The position numbers and the translations under genes are program-made. DNA of 64,000 bases from contig JADNRX010000208.1 in NCBI GenBank assembly GCA_015501595.1, positions 32,262 to 96,261 of the forward strand, written 5' to 3'. The notes beneath the pieces are model-generated. The model saw only the letters and a list, made by a program, of their open reading frames with translations. It searched no databases and was not told the origin of the DNA. Of this stretch, positions 32,710-44,615 are shown one piece after another. The stretch is from Hymenopellis radicata. Taxonomy: Eukaryota; Basidiomycota; Agaricomycetes; Agaricales; Physalacriaceae. Position 1 is the first letter of the stretch. Each line of letters opens with the position of its first letter.

Positions 32710-33496
32710 TCAAAATGGTCCAATTTGAGGTGACAGGTCTACTGATCCTCTGATGTAGCTACATATGTGGTCCAGCAGCACATTACCGGCCCTCTTGAGT
32801 CTTGACTACAAACCATCCTCCTCCTCACAATCCCGCCCCGACGCGCCCCGCCTCCTCATATGACTGCATCATGTGATAGGTTAATAACCGCCCAAAACGT
32901 ACCTCTCGGCGGGGGTGTTAATAACCCGGTTATTAACTGTCATTAAGCAGTTAAATATCGAACAGCGCGATATTGGAGGTATCCAGCGCAACCTAGTCTT
33001 GACTCCTGACTTGACACTCAAAGTCACCACTTACTGTCAGTCTTCAATTGAACCTATGGGTGGACCGCCAGCTCGAGACTTGGCTCAGGTTGGCTCCAGA
33101 CTCAAGACCTACTATGGGGGATTGTGGTAGACAGAAAAATACTCGACAAGATTTGTCAGGTAATGTAAAGATCTTATGCTGCGCGCCTCTTTAGACGCGT
33201 AGACTGAAGTACGCGTCGGTAGTCGGAGCGCGCTTGCCACGTGAGCGCCGGAGTCGGACTTTAAATTTTGTTGAGGCAAGTCGTGGACGACGTGTCCCGT
33301 CTTGCAACTCCCTCCTCGACTCGCGTTTTATTCCGGTGTGCTGCGAATCCGCTTTGGATATTACTTGGGGCGGATTTCAAAGGCGAGATAAATTACAGCG
33401 GTATGTATGCCTTGCATGTTACGACAACACTCGTGCTAAAGCTGGATACTTAGAACTTTATTGAAGGATCCTTGGACTCTGTGTTTTCTCTGGGAG
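32710..33496. other. Intergenic region upstream of SEC31
   Basis: No gene recognised. It holds a short palindrome-rich patch (GGTTAATAACCG near 32879 and GTTAATAACCCGGTTATTAAC-like bases near 32918-32938) that resembles the MITE interior and may be another small element. Several 60-80 codon frames (32915, 33234, 33268) have no family features. Confidence 0.45.
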
Positions 33497-36400
33497 ATGC
33501 TGACGACGATTCCGCGGACCGCTGCGTTTTCATGGGGCCCTGGCACGCAGCTGGCGACGGGTTCCGAAAGCGGGCTGGAGCTGTGGGATTTGCTCAACTA
33601 TGAGCAGAGTGCGCCGGCTGGCCAGCCCGCCGCCGTGAAGAAGCACAAGGTCCAGGAGTCGGGCAACGGAGAGGACTTTTTCGACAATCCCGTTGACGCG
33701 GAGGAGGAGGAGCAGGAGCAGGAGTTGGAGGAGGTCGTCGAACAGGTGGATGGCCCAAAACCGCGGGGAACGCTCAAGGAATCGGCGAGGTGTGTATCAG
33801 TCGGCCTCCGCGCTCGTTGTTAGCTGCTGAGCAGTGCGGGTAGATTCATCAATGTCGGATGGGGTGCCGCGGGCGTCATTGCTGCGGGGCTGGAAGGCGG
33901 CGAGCTGAAGATGTGGGATGCCAACAAAATTCTCGCTGGCGAGGGGTGCGCTTTCCCTTGTTTCCCTCGTCTTGGGCTTATATGTACCCCTTCCGTAGGA
34001 CGGCGGCTCTGCTAGCAACGCACACGCGCCCGGTGCGGGGTCTTCAATTTGGGCCCATCCAACAGCATCTCTTGGCTACTGGAGGTGGCGCTGGCGAGGT
34101 TTGTTCGCGCATGCTTACTTCACGACGGCGTTTCTGACTGTCCCGTAGGTATACATTTGGGACGTGACGTCGCCGGCTGGTGCACCCTACGCGCCTACAA
34201 GCGGTAAGGCTGACGCTGAAGCTGTCAAATGGAATCGCGTCGTTGCTCATGTCCTGGGTGGAGTTGGTGGCAGCGGTACGTCTCCACCACAAACGCTCAC
34301 ATTTTATTACTGAACTTTGATTCTAGGTGCGGTTGTGTGGGATCTGAGGGGAAAACGAGAGGTTGTACGTCTTCCAGGTGGACGGATGAGCGATCTTGAA
34401 TGGTGTCCCGATAATGTCAGTCCCAACCGTCATTTATAAACGTATATCATGACACATTTATCTAGGCGACCAAGTTGGCTACTGCCTGCGAAGACGACGG
34501 ATCGCCTGTCGTACAGCTCTGGGATCTCAGACATGCGCGTGCAGCTGAAAAGGTTCGTCATATTGATAGTCCTTACGGACGTGTATTTAATTGTATACAG
34601 GTCTACACCCACCATACCCTCGGCGTTCGCTCGTTATCATGGAATATACATGATCCAAGCTTCATGCTCTCTTCTGGCAAGGATGGCCGCGCCGTCTGCT
34701 TTTCGTCGTCCTCGGGCGAGATACTTGGAGAGGTCATCGGTCAAGGCAGTATATCATGGTCGCCTTCCCAGCCTGGTATCGCTGCATTCGGCGGTGATAG
34801 CTCTGTCAAGATCTTACCTTCGCAAAACTTGGAACGTGAAAAAGACGACGTTGACGGTGGAGAGGACTTTTTCGACGTAGCCAGACAAGAAGGTGAAGGT
34901 CTGGGTTTGACCCAGGCTGGCCGATGGCTCGGGAGTCACGGGGGCGTTAGCTGGGGCTTTGGTGGAAGAGTTGTGACATGGAGCCAGGAGGGAAGGATCG
35001 CCAAGGTTCGCAGGGTGGTCTGGGAGACTGAGAAGGTCGACCGGGCGAAACGACTTGTTGGCGCTATCAAGAAAGGAGGGGACGAGGGTGGCTTAAAGGA
35101 TTTAGGCGTACTTGGCGAGTTGTTCGAAGGCGACGTCAAGACGCGCGTTGCAAAGCTTCTCGGCACAGACGAGGCCGAATCCGAAGAACCCAAGGAGCAG
35201 GATGAAGCAGAGGACGAAGACTTCTTCACGCAAACCCACGTTGACTCGGATCCGTACACCATTGACACAGCCGACCCGGTGACGAGTGCGTTGGTGAAGG
35301 GCGACATCTCTCGTGCGGTCAAGGCTTGCATCAAGGAGGAGCGATGGGCAGAGGCGTTACTGCTAGCGATGAAAGGTCCAGCCGATCTTTTGGATGAGAC
35401 TGAGAAGAAGTACTTTGGACGAGAAAGTGCTTCCTCAACGTCGTCAGAATCCCTTGTCAAGGCCGTGGTTCGTGGAGAAATCAGTGATGTCGTGAAACGC
35501 GGAGAAGGCTGGCGCGATGTTCTCTCCGTTGTTTCACGTTATGCTGCTGTCAGCGAGCCTAAGGAAGAGACGTTCTCGGCGTTGGTCGAGCAGATGGGCG
35601 AACGCTGGGCTGAAGAGGAGTTATGGGTTCTTGGTGGAAGGCTTGAAAAGCTCGTCGATGTTTGGGGATCAGGAGACGATGGCTTGGAGGGTCTCATGGA
35701 GCGCGTAGCTGTCTTCAGAGGTGCTACTGGATTTGTCGATCCCGATCTGGCAAGGCCCGCACCAAAGTCTAGGGAGGACGGCGAAGATTCGAAACCACTC
35801 AAGTGGAAATTGGCGAAATTGTACGACAAATATCTGGAGTACGTCGATATACTTGTCGGGCAAGGTATGGCGGAAGAAGCGCGCGTCTTCCTCGAGTTCA
35901 TTCCCGCTGGTTACGAGGGTGCGCAGGGTATCAGGGAGCGATTGGGCGTCAATGCCAAACCTGCGAACGTTGCTGCCGCCGTTGCAACGACCAAAACGAC
36001 TATCAAACCGGCGTATGCTGCACCCATTTCGACTTTTACTCCCGCAGCACCGACGACTGGGTTTGCACCTGCGCCTGCTCAGGGAGGGTTCTCGCAACCT
36101 GGGTATGGACCCGCTGGCTATCAACAGTTCAGCAGTGGGGCGAATGGACGGGCGTATCCGGCAGTCCCTGCATCAACGTCTACAGGCTACGCGCCACCTC
36201 CCAATCAATTCACCAATACTGCCGCCCCAGGTCCATACGCGAATCCAGGTGCTGCTCGTGCACCCCAGCCACCTCAAGCAGCTGTACCTCCACCGCCTCC
36301 CAAGAGGGACAATACGGGGTGGAATGATGCACCGCCTGCCAAGAATGTTCCTCCCAAATCGAAATCGTCTACGCCCAAGCCCATTACGAATCCTTTCCCA

Positions 36401-37628
36401 AACTCTGCGAGTCCATACGAGATGGTGAGGCCTGGCAGTCGGGGAATGACGTCGCCGCCTCCGCCGAGGGGAATGGTGTCTCCCCCTCCACCGCCTCGTG
36501 CTGGTGGACCTCCTCGCCCAGGTTCGACGAGCGGGTTTGCGGCACCTCCACCAGGTGGAAGAATGACTCCTCAGCAGCAGCAGCCTGGACCGTACGGACC
36601 GCCACCAACAGGTATGACTTGGTGAAAAACAGTTTGTGCTTTATTCACGTTTTCGATTTTAGCCTCTTCCATGGCACCGCCGCCGGGTACGCATCGCATG
36701 GTTAAGATGTAACTAAGACTAATGAATGACAGGTTCCACGTTTGCCCGTCCTCCTCCGCCTCCACAACAAGGTGCCTTCTCAGCAGGAGGACAGTTTGCG
36801 GGCCCTCCTCCACCGCCTCAGCAGTACAGTTCTCCTCCGCAGGCCGGGTTCTCTGCGCCTCCTCCTCCTAGGGGAGGATTCGTTCCTCCGCCTGCCGGAC
36901 CACAGTTCATTGATGGACCAGGAGCGATGGGAGGCTCCGCGCCGTATGCACCACCACCGCCACAGCAAGGTGGTTATGCGCCGCCGCCCCAGCCACAGGG
37001 AGGTAATGCGTACGCCCCGCCGCCCGCGGCTGACGGCTTCACGTCGCCATTGGGGCCGGGAATGGGTCCTCAGTCGGGCGCGTATGCCCCGCCTCCTGGC
37101 CAAGGAGGGTTTACATCATCCATCGGAGGACCTCCTCCCCCGCCTGGTCCGGGTATGGGAGGACCGCCGCCTCCTCGTGTAGCGCCCAAGAAGGAGGAGA
37201 AAAAGGTTGAGATGAAGTATCGTGCGTAGTTCGCCTTGTATCATTGAGATTGGTTGTATTCATGGTGCTCGTTCATAGCCCCCGGCGACCGGTCGCACAT
37301 ACCTGACAGGACGCGGGAGGTGTTTGAAGTACTTGACGGAGAGTTGGCCAAGGTTCCGCCCCCTCATAATCGGGATCTGGCCAAACGGCTGAATGCGCTG
37401 TTCGACGCGCTGAATTGCGAGACGTTGAAGCCCGCGGCAGAGGATGGGCTGAGGGCGCTGAGTCGAGGTATGTGTTTTGGTTGATGCATGTTCGTTACTC
37501 ATTCGAATCTAGCGATTGCGGCGAGAGACCGTCCGGCTGCGTTGGCTCTGCATGTGGAAATGCTCACGAGAGGTGATGGTGATGTGGCGTGGATGAGTGG
37601 TGTTAAGCAGTTGATTGTAAGGCTGTAG
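33497..37628 (+). CDS. SEC31: SEC31, COPII outer coat protein
   Basis: Builds the outer cage of ER-to-Golgi vesicles with Sec13. The N-terminal WD40 propeller is visible: MLTTIPRTAAFSWGPGTQLATG, LELWDLL, FINVGWAAGVIAAGLEGGELKMWD, HTRPVRGLQFGP, VYIWDVTSP, AVVWDLRGKREVV, LATACEDDGSPVVQLWDLRHA, LGVRSLSWNIHDPSFMLSSGKDG. Then come the acidic linker with FFDVARQEGEGLG, the helical solenoid (ADPVTSALVKGDISRAVKAC, ERWAEALLLA, LYDKYLEYVDILVGQGM), and a long Pro/Gly/Gln-rich segment (about 35990-37190). A helical C-terminus (HIPDRTREVFEVLDGELAKV...LNALFDALNCETL) ends at 37628. The first blade is shorter than in yeast, lacking the usual A-L-D-x-S-F segment. A large central exon spans 34591-36625. Confidence 0.95.
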
Positions 37629-37886
37629 GTAGATGCTTTAAAATTGGAGTAGTATGTAGAATTGTGGACTGGGAGCTCTATGGATTTTTTCTGTTTGTTG
37701 GATTAAAAAGTCTTGAGATGTTGAGCAACGGCGGGGACGCAGGCAAGTCGTGTCAGCGATTTCGTCACTAGAAAAAGTGTTTACACGCGTCTACTAGACT
37801 TCCAATGATTACATTCATGCTTGTGCTAAACCAACACTCAATAAAATATGCACACCGATGCCCCACTACCCCCAACGACTCTGCAC
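37629..37886. other. Region between convergent SEC31 and SDH2
   Basis: 3' ends of both genes; nothing else seen. Confidence 0.4.
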
Positions 37887-38839
37887 CTAATCAGCGGCCA
37901 GTTCCAGCTTGATCTTTGCAATAGCGGCTGCGGGGTTCAAGCCCTTTGGGCATGTTCGGGAGCAGTTGAAGATGGTATGGCACCGGTAGAGACTCATTTC
38001 GTTCTGCAGCTTCTCCTTGCGCTCTGCGCCATACGCGTCCTAGCAAGGGATTAGCGCGACGTTACAAGCGCACACAGAAAGGTGGTGGAATACCCTAGAG
38101 TCCGCGATCCACCTGTAGGCCTGCATCAAAGTGGCAGGCCCGAGGTACTCGTCCTGGTTCCACCAGTACGAGGGGCAGGACGTGGAGCAGCACGCGCAGA
38201 GGATGCACTCGTACAGGCCGTCGAGCTTCTTGCGGTCGTCCTGCGATTGGAGGAACTCGCCTGCCAGGCACTACGTCAGAGATGCGAAGAAGAGGGAGAG
38301 AGACACGGGACGCACCCTCTGCTGGGGGGTTGTCGTTCTGGAGATAGGGCTGGATGGACTTGTACTGCTTGTAAAAGTAGGTGAGGTCCGGGACGAGGTC
38401 CTTCACGACATACACTGAGTGCAAGTAAGAGAGAGTGTAAGAGGAAAGAGAGAGTAAGAGACGCACTATGAGGCAAAGGATAAATCTTCGTATCCTTTGA
38501 CGGCTCCCTATCGATGCGGCAGAGACACGCGAGCGTGTTCTGCCCGTCAATGTTCATCGCGCACGAGCCGCAGATGCCCTCCCTGCAGCTCCGCCTAAAC
38601 GTCAACGTCGGGTCCACCTCGTTCTTGATCTTGATGAGCGCGTCGAGGATCATGGGCCCCGTCTGGTTCAGGTCGATGGTGTAGCTCTGCAGCGACGGCT
38701 TCGTGGACGGCTCGTCGGGGTTCCAGCGGTATATCTTGAACTCTTTCGCGAGCACGGGCTTCTCGAGCGCCGCGGCCTGCAGCGCGGCGCGGGACGTGGA
38801 GAAGTGGCGGCGTGCGAGACGGCGGGCTGCGGTCTGCAT
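37887..38839 (-). CDS. SDH2: Succinate dehydrogenase iron-sulfur subunit
   Basis: Respiratory complex II subunit of the mitochondrial inner membrane, passing electrons from SdhA through three Fe-S clusters. The minus strand begins with a mitochondrial presequence ([21 protein letters not shown]), then [40 protein letters not shown], the [2Fe-2S] block [16 protein letters not shown] and [24 protein letters not shown], the [4Fe-4S]/[3Fe-4S] blocks [20 protein letters not shown] and [18 protein letters not shown], and the end KLELAAD. Three introns of about 50-65 bp are seen. The His of the third block (RCHTI), linked to carboxamide sensitivity in fungi, is the common wild-type residue. Confidence 0.95.
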
Positions 38840-39179
38840 GGTGGGTTGGTGGTAGGAGGTGAAGCCCAGATACAGATGGTCGCGCAAAGCCGGAGCTGAG
38901 AATCACGCGGATCGGGCCTCGGCCAATCACATGCGTTCAGTTTCCGTCTCCCCGCATTGGGGTCGCCACCAATAGGGCTGATCAATTCTATCCGTTCCCG
39001 TTCGGTTCCCGTTCACTGACCGTTCAGCCCAATAACAAATGTCGTTTTAAAACTCCGATAGGCCTGATTTGGCCGATGGTGCGGACGCCGATTGTCGTCT
39101 TCTTTTCTTTTCACCCCACTTACACCGGTACCATTGGGTGCCAACAACTTTGTCTTGTTACTTTACTCTTTTATAATTT
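38840..39179. promoter_or_regulatory. Divergent promoter region of SDH2 and the Myb/SANT-like gene
   Basis: About 340 bp between opposite-facing start codons. No clear TATA box; the right part is pyrimidine-rich (cttcttttcttttcacccc near 39099). Confidence 0.45.
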
Positions 39180-39258
39180 ATGGTATGCACCTTTTCTCTC
39201 TGTTCCCTTCGGGTGCGCCGTTGACCAAGCCTAGGATATTTTGTGGGATGCCATTGCG

Positions 39259-40915
39259 ATGCAGCAGGCAGGCGGAGAGCCACAGAGGGCGAACCACGGC
39301 CCACAGAGGATAGAGGACGAAGAATTCCGAGTCCCAGAGCCGCAGCTACCGCCTCGTATACCACTTAGCACATACAATCAATCTATTCCTCAGAATGGCC
39401 CCAGAATGCATTCAACACCAGGGAAGGTGTACGACCATCCTTCACCATATCACCACTCCTCCCACTCGTTCAACACTCCCACTCCGAGAACTCACCAGTC
39501 CTCTCATGGCTTCATGCCTGGCCATTCTTCCCATACCCGCACATCTTCCCAACCAAACCAAAACGTCATGTACCCATCTCAGAGTCCGTACGGCTCCTCA
39601 TATCCTACAAATCATACACCCATGCATGTCCAGTCGCACTATCAGCATTCTCCCACTCTTCACCAGCCTACTTCCACCCCTAGGGATGCATACCACGCGC
39701 GCCACGAGTCATCGCCTGCGCAATACTCCTCGTTTCGCCCACTCTCCCCTGCTGCAGCCGCGCTGCATCCGGATGAGGATGACAATTTTTTCTCTCAAGG
39801 ATATAACAAAGTACGACCCATCGTCATGGACAGCACCCAAAAGCGGGCTCGTTCTCCCAGCTGGGATCTTCCAGAGATTGACAAGGACTTCGAGCAGGCT
39901 CGGTCGTCGAAACGGCACAAGAGCAGTGCAAACGAGGAGGATGACGAAGTTGAGATTATTGAGGTGAACCCGGCGGATGTGGATGCTCGTAGAGCAGGTA
40001 CATCGTCGCAGGAGAAGGAGAAGAAAGGTGGTCTGGGAAAGCACTGGGCTGAATGGCAGATCTCCGAACTGCTTGAGGCTATCTTGGGCCCCGATGCTGA
40101 TCAGAAATTCGGGCTGTTTTTGGTGAACCCACAAGGTGTTTATGCCGATGTAAGTCGTTCTCTCCGAGATGCCTATCTCTGTTAACTGAGCCAACATTTT
40201 TAGCTCGTTTCGGACAATGTCGCCAAGCCGAAATCAATCAAACAGATGACAAGCAAATACGAGGCGCTCTTCAAGATCTATAAGGCTATGCGCGCGTTTC
40301 GTCGATTCACCGGCGGCGGCGGCGATGCGGATGAGAACCCTGAACTAAGCTTCGACGACAGCGAGAACATCGATGACTGGCTGAAGCGGGCCAAGGCGGG
40401 TGGACGTGATGTCGGAGAGCTCAACGCTGCCACTGTTATGAAATGGGAGACGAAGGGATGGTATCAGCTATTCAAGACTAGGTATGTTGTAGATCCACCC
40501 TACTATCTATCATTGCACTAATGGTTTTTCCAGGTACAATAAAAGCCAAAAGGTCGAGCGCGTCAAGCCGCGCAGTTCCGCGAGTAAGCTATCAGATACG
40601 GAGGACGAGAAGCCCGCCAAACCTGCCTCGACGTCGAAGCCGCAGACGATTCGGGACCACGTCATGTCGAACATGAGTGGATTCAACACCTATCTGGAAT
40701 CTCAGACACAGATGACCACGGAGCGTCTTGACTTCATGAATCGTCGACTGGAGTATGATCAGAAGGTTGATGAGAGGCGTTTTAGCATGCGGAAGGTTGA
40801 GAAGAAGATTTCGGAGCTACGCGAGATTATCAAGGATCCGGATATGGACGCGGAAATGAGAGCTTGGGCACGAGATGAGTTGAAGCTTGCGATGAAGGAG
40901 CTTACGGATGCATGA
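39259..40915 (+). CDS. Myb/SANT-like DNA-binding-domain protein
   Basis: The N-terminal half is disordered and rich in His, Ser, Pro and Gln (HHSSHSFNTPTPRTHQSS). An acidic/basic segment follows (KRARSPSWDLPEIDKDFE, SSKRHKSSANEEDDEVEIIE). The second half has a helical domain, KHWAEWQISELLEAILGPDA, KPKSIKQMTSKYEALFKIYK, GELNAATVMKWETKGWYQLF, of the Myb/SANT-like type found in many Agaricomycete proteins and beside PIF/Harbinger transposases. The C-terminus is a long charged helix (RLEYDQKVDERRFSMRKVEKK). Introns are at about 40150-40203 and 40482-40532. The first in-frame ATG is 39259; an ATG at 39180 followed at once by a GTATGC...CCTAG intron would also lead in frame. It converges with the transposase remnant at 41002. 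Confidence 0.75.
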
Positions 40916-41001
40916 TACCCATCGTTACACTCTGCTTACATTACAGTTGATTTAATGCTTTCCTTACCACAGCTTACTATTCAGTCCATTCGTTATTTTA
41001 G

Positions 41002-41830
41002 TTACTGATAGTCTTCAATTGGACATACATCGTTGAATATTTTTATACGTAGCCTGTAGCCTTCAGCCTTCAACCAAGCATCCGTCTCATGTTCAGGGAT
41101 GTTTGGATCATCCTCAAAGATATCACCTTCGAAACCCTCATCTCGATCCTCGTCGCCCGAGCTCTGATTCTCGCTGTCCAAATTCATCGTCCAGATATGC
41201 TCCGGTTTGTCGCCGATAAACAACATCATGTTATGCAGAACGATGAGTGCCTCGATGACACGGTATATGTCGTCGGGATCCTTGTGTGCACCCATACACC
41301 GTAACGAAGGGAACCGTCCTTTCAGGGCACCAAACGCATGTTCCACGCTGATGCGAACTGATGATAGAAGCTTGTTGAAGTGGCGCATGCGGCGTTTGTC
41401 GATTGCTGTTGCTTTGGCGATCTCCGACTCGGTAAATGGACGTAGCGTGCACGGCGTACTAGGATAACCTATAATGGATCAGTACACATCTTGGATGTTG
41501 CGGTGACGCACCTTTATCAGCAAGTACATATCGCCCATCTTTGAAATATTGATGGCGGTTTTGAAAGAGATGTGACTGCCTGAACATTCGAGAATCCGTC
41601 ACGGCCGCGGAGAATGCCATCTCGAATGAGGTGAATCGCGTCCGATGATCCACAGTAGCCTGTATCGCAGACTAAGAAGCATTAGATATTGACGAAGTAC
41701 TATAGAAGAAACATACACCAAAGAAACCCTTTCGACCCATCATCTCCACACCACGGAATATCGGTTTCTCGTCGTACCGAATCAACGACCCGTCGACACT
41801 CCCAATCACTACGGAGAATGGGTCGGGTTA
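41002..41830 (-). pseudogene. PIF/Harbinger-type DDE transposase remnant
   Basis: The minus strand, joined across introns, reads VIGSVDGSLIRYDEKPIFRG (first Asp), GRKGFFG, TVDHRTRFTSFEMAFSAAV, TDSRMFRQSHLFQ (second Asp), GRYVLADKGYPSTPCTLRPF, then RMRHFNKLLSSVRISVEHAFG with the catalytic Glu in RISVEHAFG, ALKGRFPSLRCMG and ALIVLHNMM. These are the marks of HARBI1-like (DDE_Tnp_4) transposases. The N-terminal 100 or so residues are not found: upstream of 41815 the sequence is unrelated. The end at 41002 is intact. With the convergent Myb/SANT-like gene it resembles the two-gene layout of PIF/Harbinger transposons. Confidence 0.75.
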
Positions 41831-43667
41831 GCACTACTGAAAACTCTGTAAAAATCTGCTGAATATATAGGATTATTCACCTCACAAAAGTAAGCAGAGA
41901 CAGACTCAAAAAGCAAGGTTGTCCCTCCGTTTCGGGCTGCCTGAAATGCCCGGCAAACTCGGCGTTTCGGCACCATTGGCTGCAATGGGAAAACCGAGGT
42001 AAAACTCGGGGTTTTCAGCAGCGCGTGATTCTGAAGATTTCCACAAAAAACTCTGTGTTTTACCCACATGATGCTTGAGACAAGATCTGGTTGAAATATG
42101 GACTTTCTTACTCCTTTCAGGGCTCCTGAATCAGACCCAAAATGTCGGCTTTTGACAGCCTTTCGTCAAATAACACAATCATGCGCAAATCCTGTGTTTT
42201 CTGCACATTTTCATCAGGTGAGAGATGCTGCTAAAACACAGGAATTCTAGCAAGTTTCTTACAGCCTAATTTTCATCTGAAACCCTAAATTTTTATAGGC
42301 TTTCCTCCTACGTGAAATATTGAGCTCTCCGGACAGCCGGATAACCGGCTACGGATTACCGGACAGCGTGCTACTCGACGGTAGCAGAGGCTCACTGTAC
42401 CTGCCGTCTTGGGATTTACGCCCACAAGCGCCCTTTCAGTTGACATTGGCGCGTGTAGGTCGTCGAAGGAGCCCGTTCTCCCATTTTGGTGCTGCTGAGC
42501 ACGGCGCTGGTGCGTTATTGTCGCCCACCCCACCTCATTTACTTACTAGACTGCACAGATTGTCTGCAATAACGCCTGCGCTACTGCGCGCCATTTGTCA
42601 CCTTTTCGTCGCTACTAGTCTGACATTTGTCACAGTCGTCTTCGACGGCACCCAAGACGCGACTTTACCGTCCCACTCATAAAACGTCGAGTCTGCTACT
42701 CCATATGGCCGCGCTGTAAGTCTCCCATCTTTCTTCTCGTTGTCGTTCTACCTACTTCGGTTGTAGTGCTGTTTCATTCGAGCCTTCGTCAACCGGCCTT
42801 TACGACCAGACCACGAAATGGTCCGGATTTAATAACGAGATGGTCCGGATTTAATAACGAGATAGTCCGGATTCTTCGACTGCTCGCGTTTCCCTGGACG
42901 ACACAGACGGCGCTCCTAAAGTGCTTGATTCGTCCTCTAGATCTAGGACGCCACATCACGGATTCGCCGCCATGCGAATGAATGTATCAACGCTGCTTTC
43001 ATGGAGTTTACTAATCGGGGTTCGCTAGTTGATGCAGGTTGATTTGTTCCTTCTCGTCTGTAAGTCTGTTTCTGCTTGAGTATTGACTGAATATTCTTCC
43101 ATACCTTCGATAGAATACCCAGTTGCGGCACACAATTCAACGCCGCTCCCTTTCACGCCGTCCTTCGCCGACAATAGTTGTCGACACGTTGTATCTAATG
43201 CTTGGCTTCGCGTCGATGAATGCACTTTGGCTACGCGATGGCTGCCGTCTGTACGCTAACTCCTTATATTCTTGCGTTGATGAGATCGACGACGACTGGA
43301 CCAGGAACCTCTGGCTCTCAGCCGGATTCATTGCTCTGGTCTAATGGATTTCATCGACTGTGCCAGAGGATTTTGATGATCTTGGACGGTTCTCGCTCGG
43401 TTTCGAAGTGTTACTGGCATGTAGTCCAAATACTTATTGAACGTAAACATACACTAATAACCCAAAACCCTACGATGCACTACGCGCAAACTCGTCATGG
43501 CACGTCCGGACGGCAATAGACACTTAATGAACATGGAAAACGATGAGACAGAGCGGACAGTGACCAGACCGGAGACGCACGTCGACGCACTCTAATCTAG
43601 ATCTGTCCCAGGGAAATAGTGCTTTGTTCCTCGCGGTACGAGTTGGGTGAGGTCTCGTACCTGACCC
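41831..43667. other. Degraded intergenic region left of KDZ copy 2
   Basis: No gene recognised. It contains AT-rich sequence (42060-42300), a 22-bp tandem repeat at 42819-42873, and at 43498-43570 a patch similar to 56905-56985. Short frames on both strands (42320, 42766, 43123, 43524) have no family features. Confidence 0.45.
42819..42873. repeat. 22-bp tandem repeat, 2.5 units
   Basis: Two exact copies of a 22-bp unit starting TGGTCCGGATTTAATAACGA (42819-42840 and 42841-42862) and a partial third copy (42863-42873, one change). Confidence 0.85.
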
Positions 43668-44272
43668 GTGCCTGTCTTCTTCAATAACGGTGTGTCTCAC
43701 CTTACCGCCAGCAGCGATCTCCAAGGCGCTACTCATATTTTGGAAAAGATGTCGTATGTTTCGGATGTCAAAGACGCCCTGCCTGTCCTTAAATCCTCTG
43801 ATTCTTGGGATCGAGAAATCGGTCACTACGTTTCTCCCATGGGTGCTTACGATCCTCCAAGCACGCAGATCCTCATACCGACGTATAAGCAAATGGCTCT
43901 TCTCTTGGTAAATCTCCATAAGTAAGTTGCTGCTCCTTTCTTTCTTTCTTTACATTGATGTCTTTTCTAGTCGTACTGGCCGAAGGGATACTCAGCCTGC
44001 CGTCTGGAAAGAGTCGCGCTGTTACTTCTACTGGGCTGTCCGTGCTCATGTTGCTCGTTCAGCTGCCCTTCGTGATCTTACTGAAGGAAGTCCTGGTTCG
44101 ACGCTTGAGTACCGTTCACGCTTACTGGACACGCTTGTGGAGATCGGAGATCGACGCCGCTACTATGGTACATGGCCAACAGGTTGGAAGTGTTGGATCT
44201 TACCGCGACCATCTCTCAACTACGCGCTGATCATCTCCTACACCGTCTTCCAAGGAGGATTGCAAGGCGACA
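43668..44272 (+). pseudogene. 5' part of an unknown gene interrupted by KDZ copy 2
   Basis: Plus-strand frames ATHILEKMSYVSDVKDALPV and PPSTQILIPTYKQMALLLVN (about 43720-43920), then, after an apparent intron, DTQPAVWKESRCYFYW and RSRLLDTLVEIGDRR (about 43975-44160), look like coding sequence of no family I know. The frame reaching the transposon, SSPTPSSKEDC, continues past its far end as KATMNSLMRLADNLCEEERA. A TGA just before SSPTPSS means the gene was damaged or has an intron there. It is listed as one interrupted locus with 55867-56085. Confidence 0.5.
44266..44272 (+). repeat. Target-site duplication, left side of KDZ copy 2
   Basis: GGCGACA directly before the first transposon base (44273), repeated at 55867-55873 directly after the last one. 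Confidence 0.85.
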
Positions 44273-44574
44273 CAGTAAATTCATGGACTTACTTTAAGAA
44301 ATGAAGGCTACGGCCTCACGCTTAAACGCCAACGCGTTAAGAGTTGTTTAAGATTGTTTAAGGCTACACGTACATGCACACTCTGTTGTCATCCCTGAGG
44401 CAGACGCTTAACGCATGCTTTAGCGTCTCGCTTAACTCGCCGTCTCGCTTAACCCGCCGTTACGCTTAACCCGCCATCTCGCTTAACCCCCCGTCTTAAG
44501 ATCTTAACTCACTCAGCACGAACCAACTGCTTAATCTAACACTCGAAGGCTTAAGCAAATTTCAAGATCTTAAG
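44273..44574. repeat. TTAAG-rich subterminal array, left end of KDZ copy 2
   Basis: Mirror image of 8037-8338, with the same approximately 15 TTAAG/CTTAA motifs and four spaced CGCTTAAC units near 44425-44490. Confidence 0.8.
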
Positions 44575-44615
44575 TGATCATACAAGGTATTAACATATGC
44601 ACGGTGCGTAGAATA

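Noticed and set aside
33234..33464. 76-codon frame before SEC31 as an upstream exon
   Set aside because: SEC31 starts naturally at 33497 with the family N-terminus, and this frame does not splice to it convincingly.
36780..37103. Arg-rich 107-codon minus-strand frame in the SEC31 tail
   Set aside because: It is the antisense shadow of the Pro/Gly-rich SEC31 repeat region.
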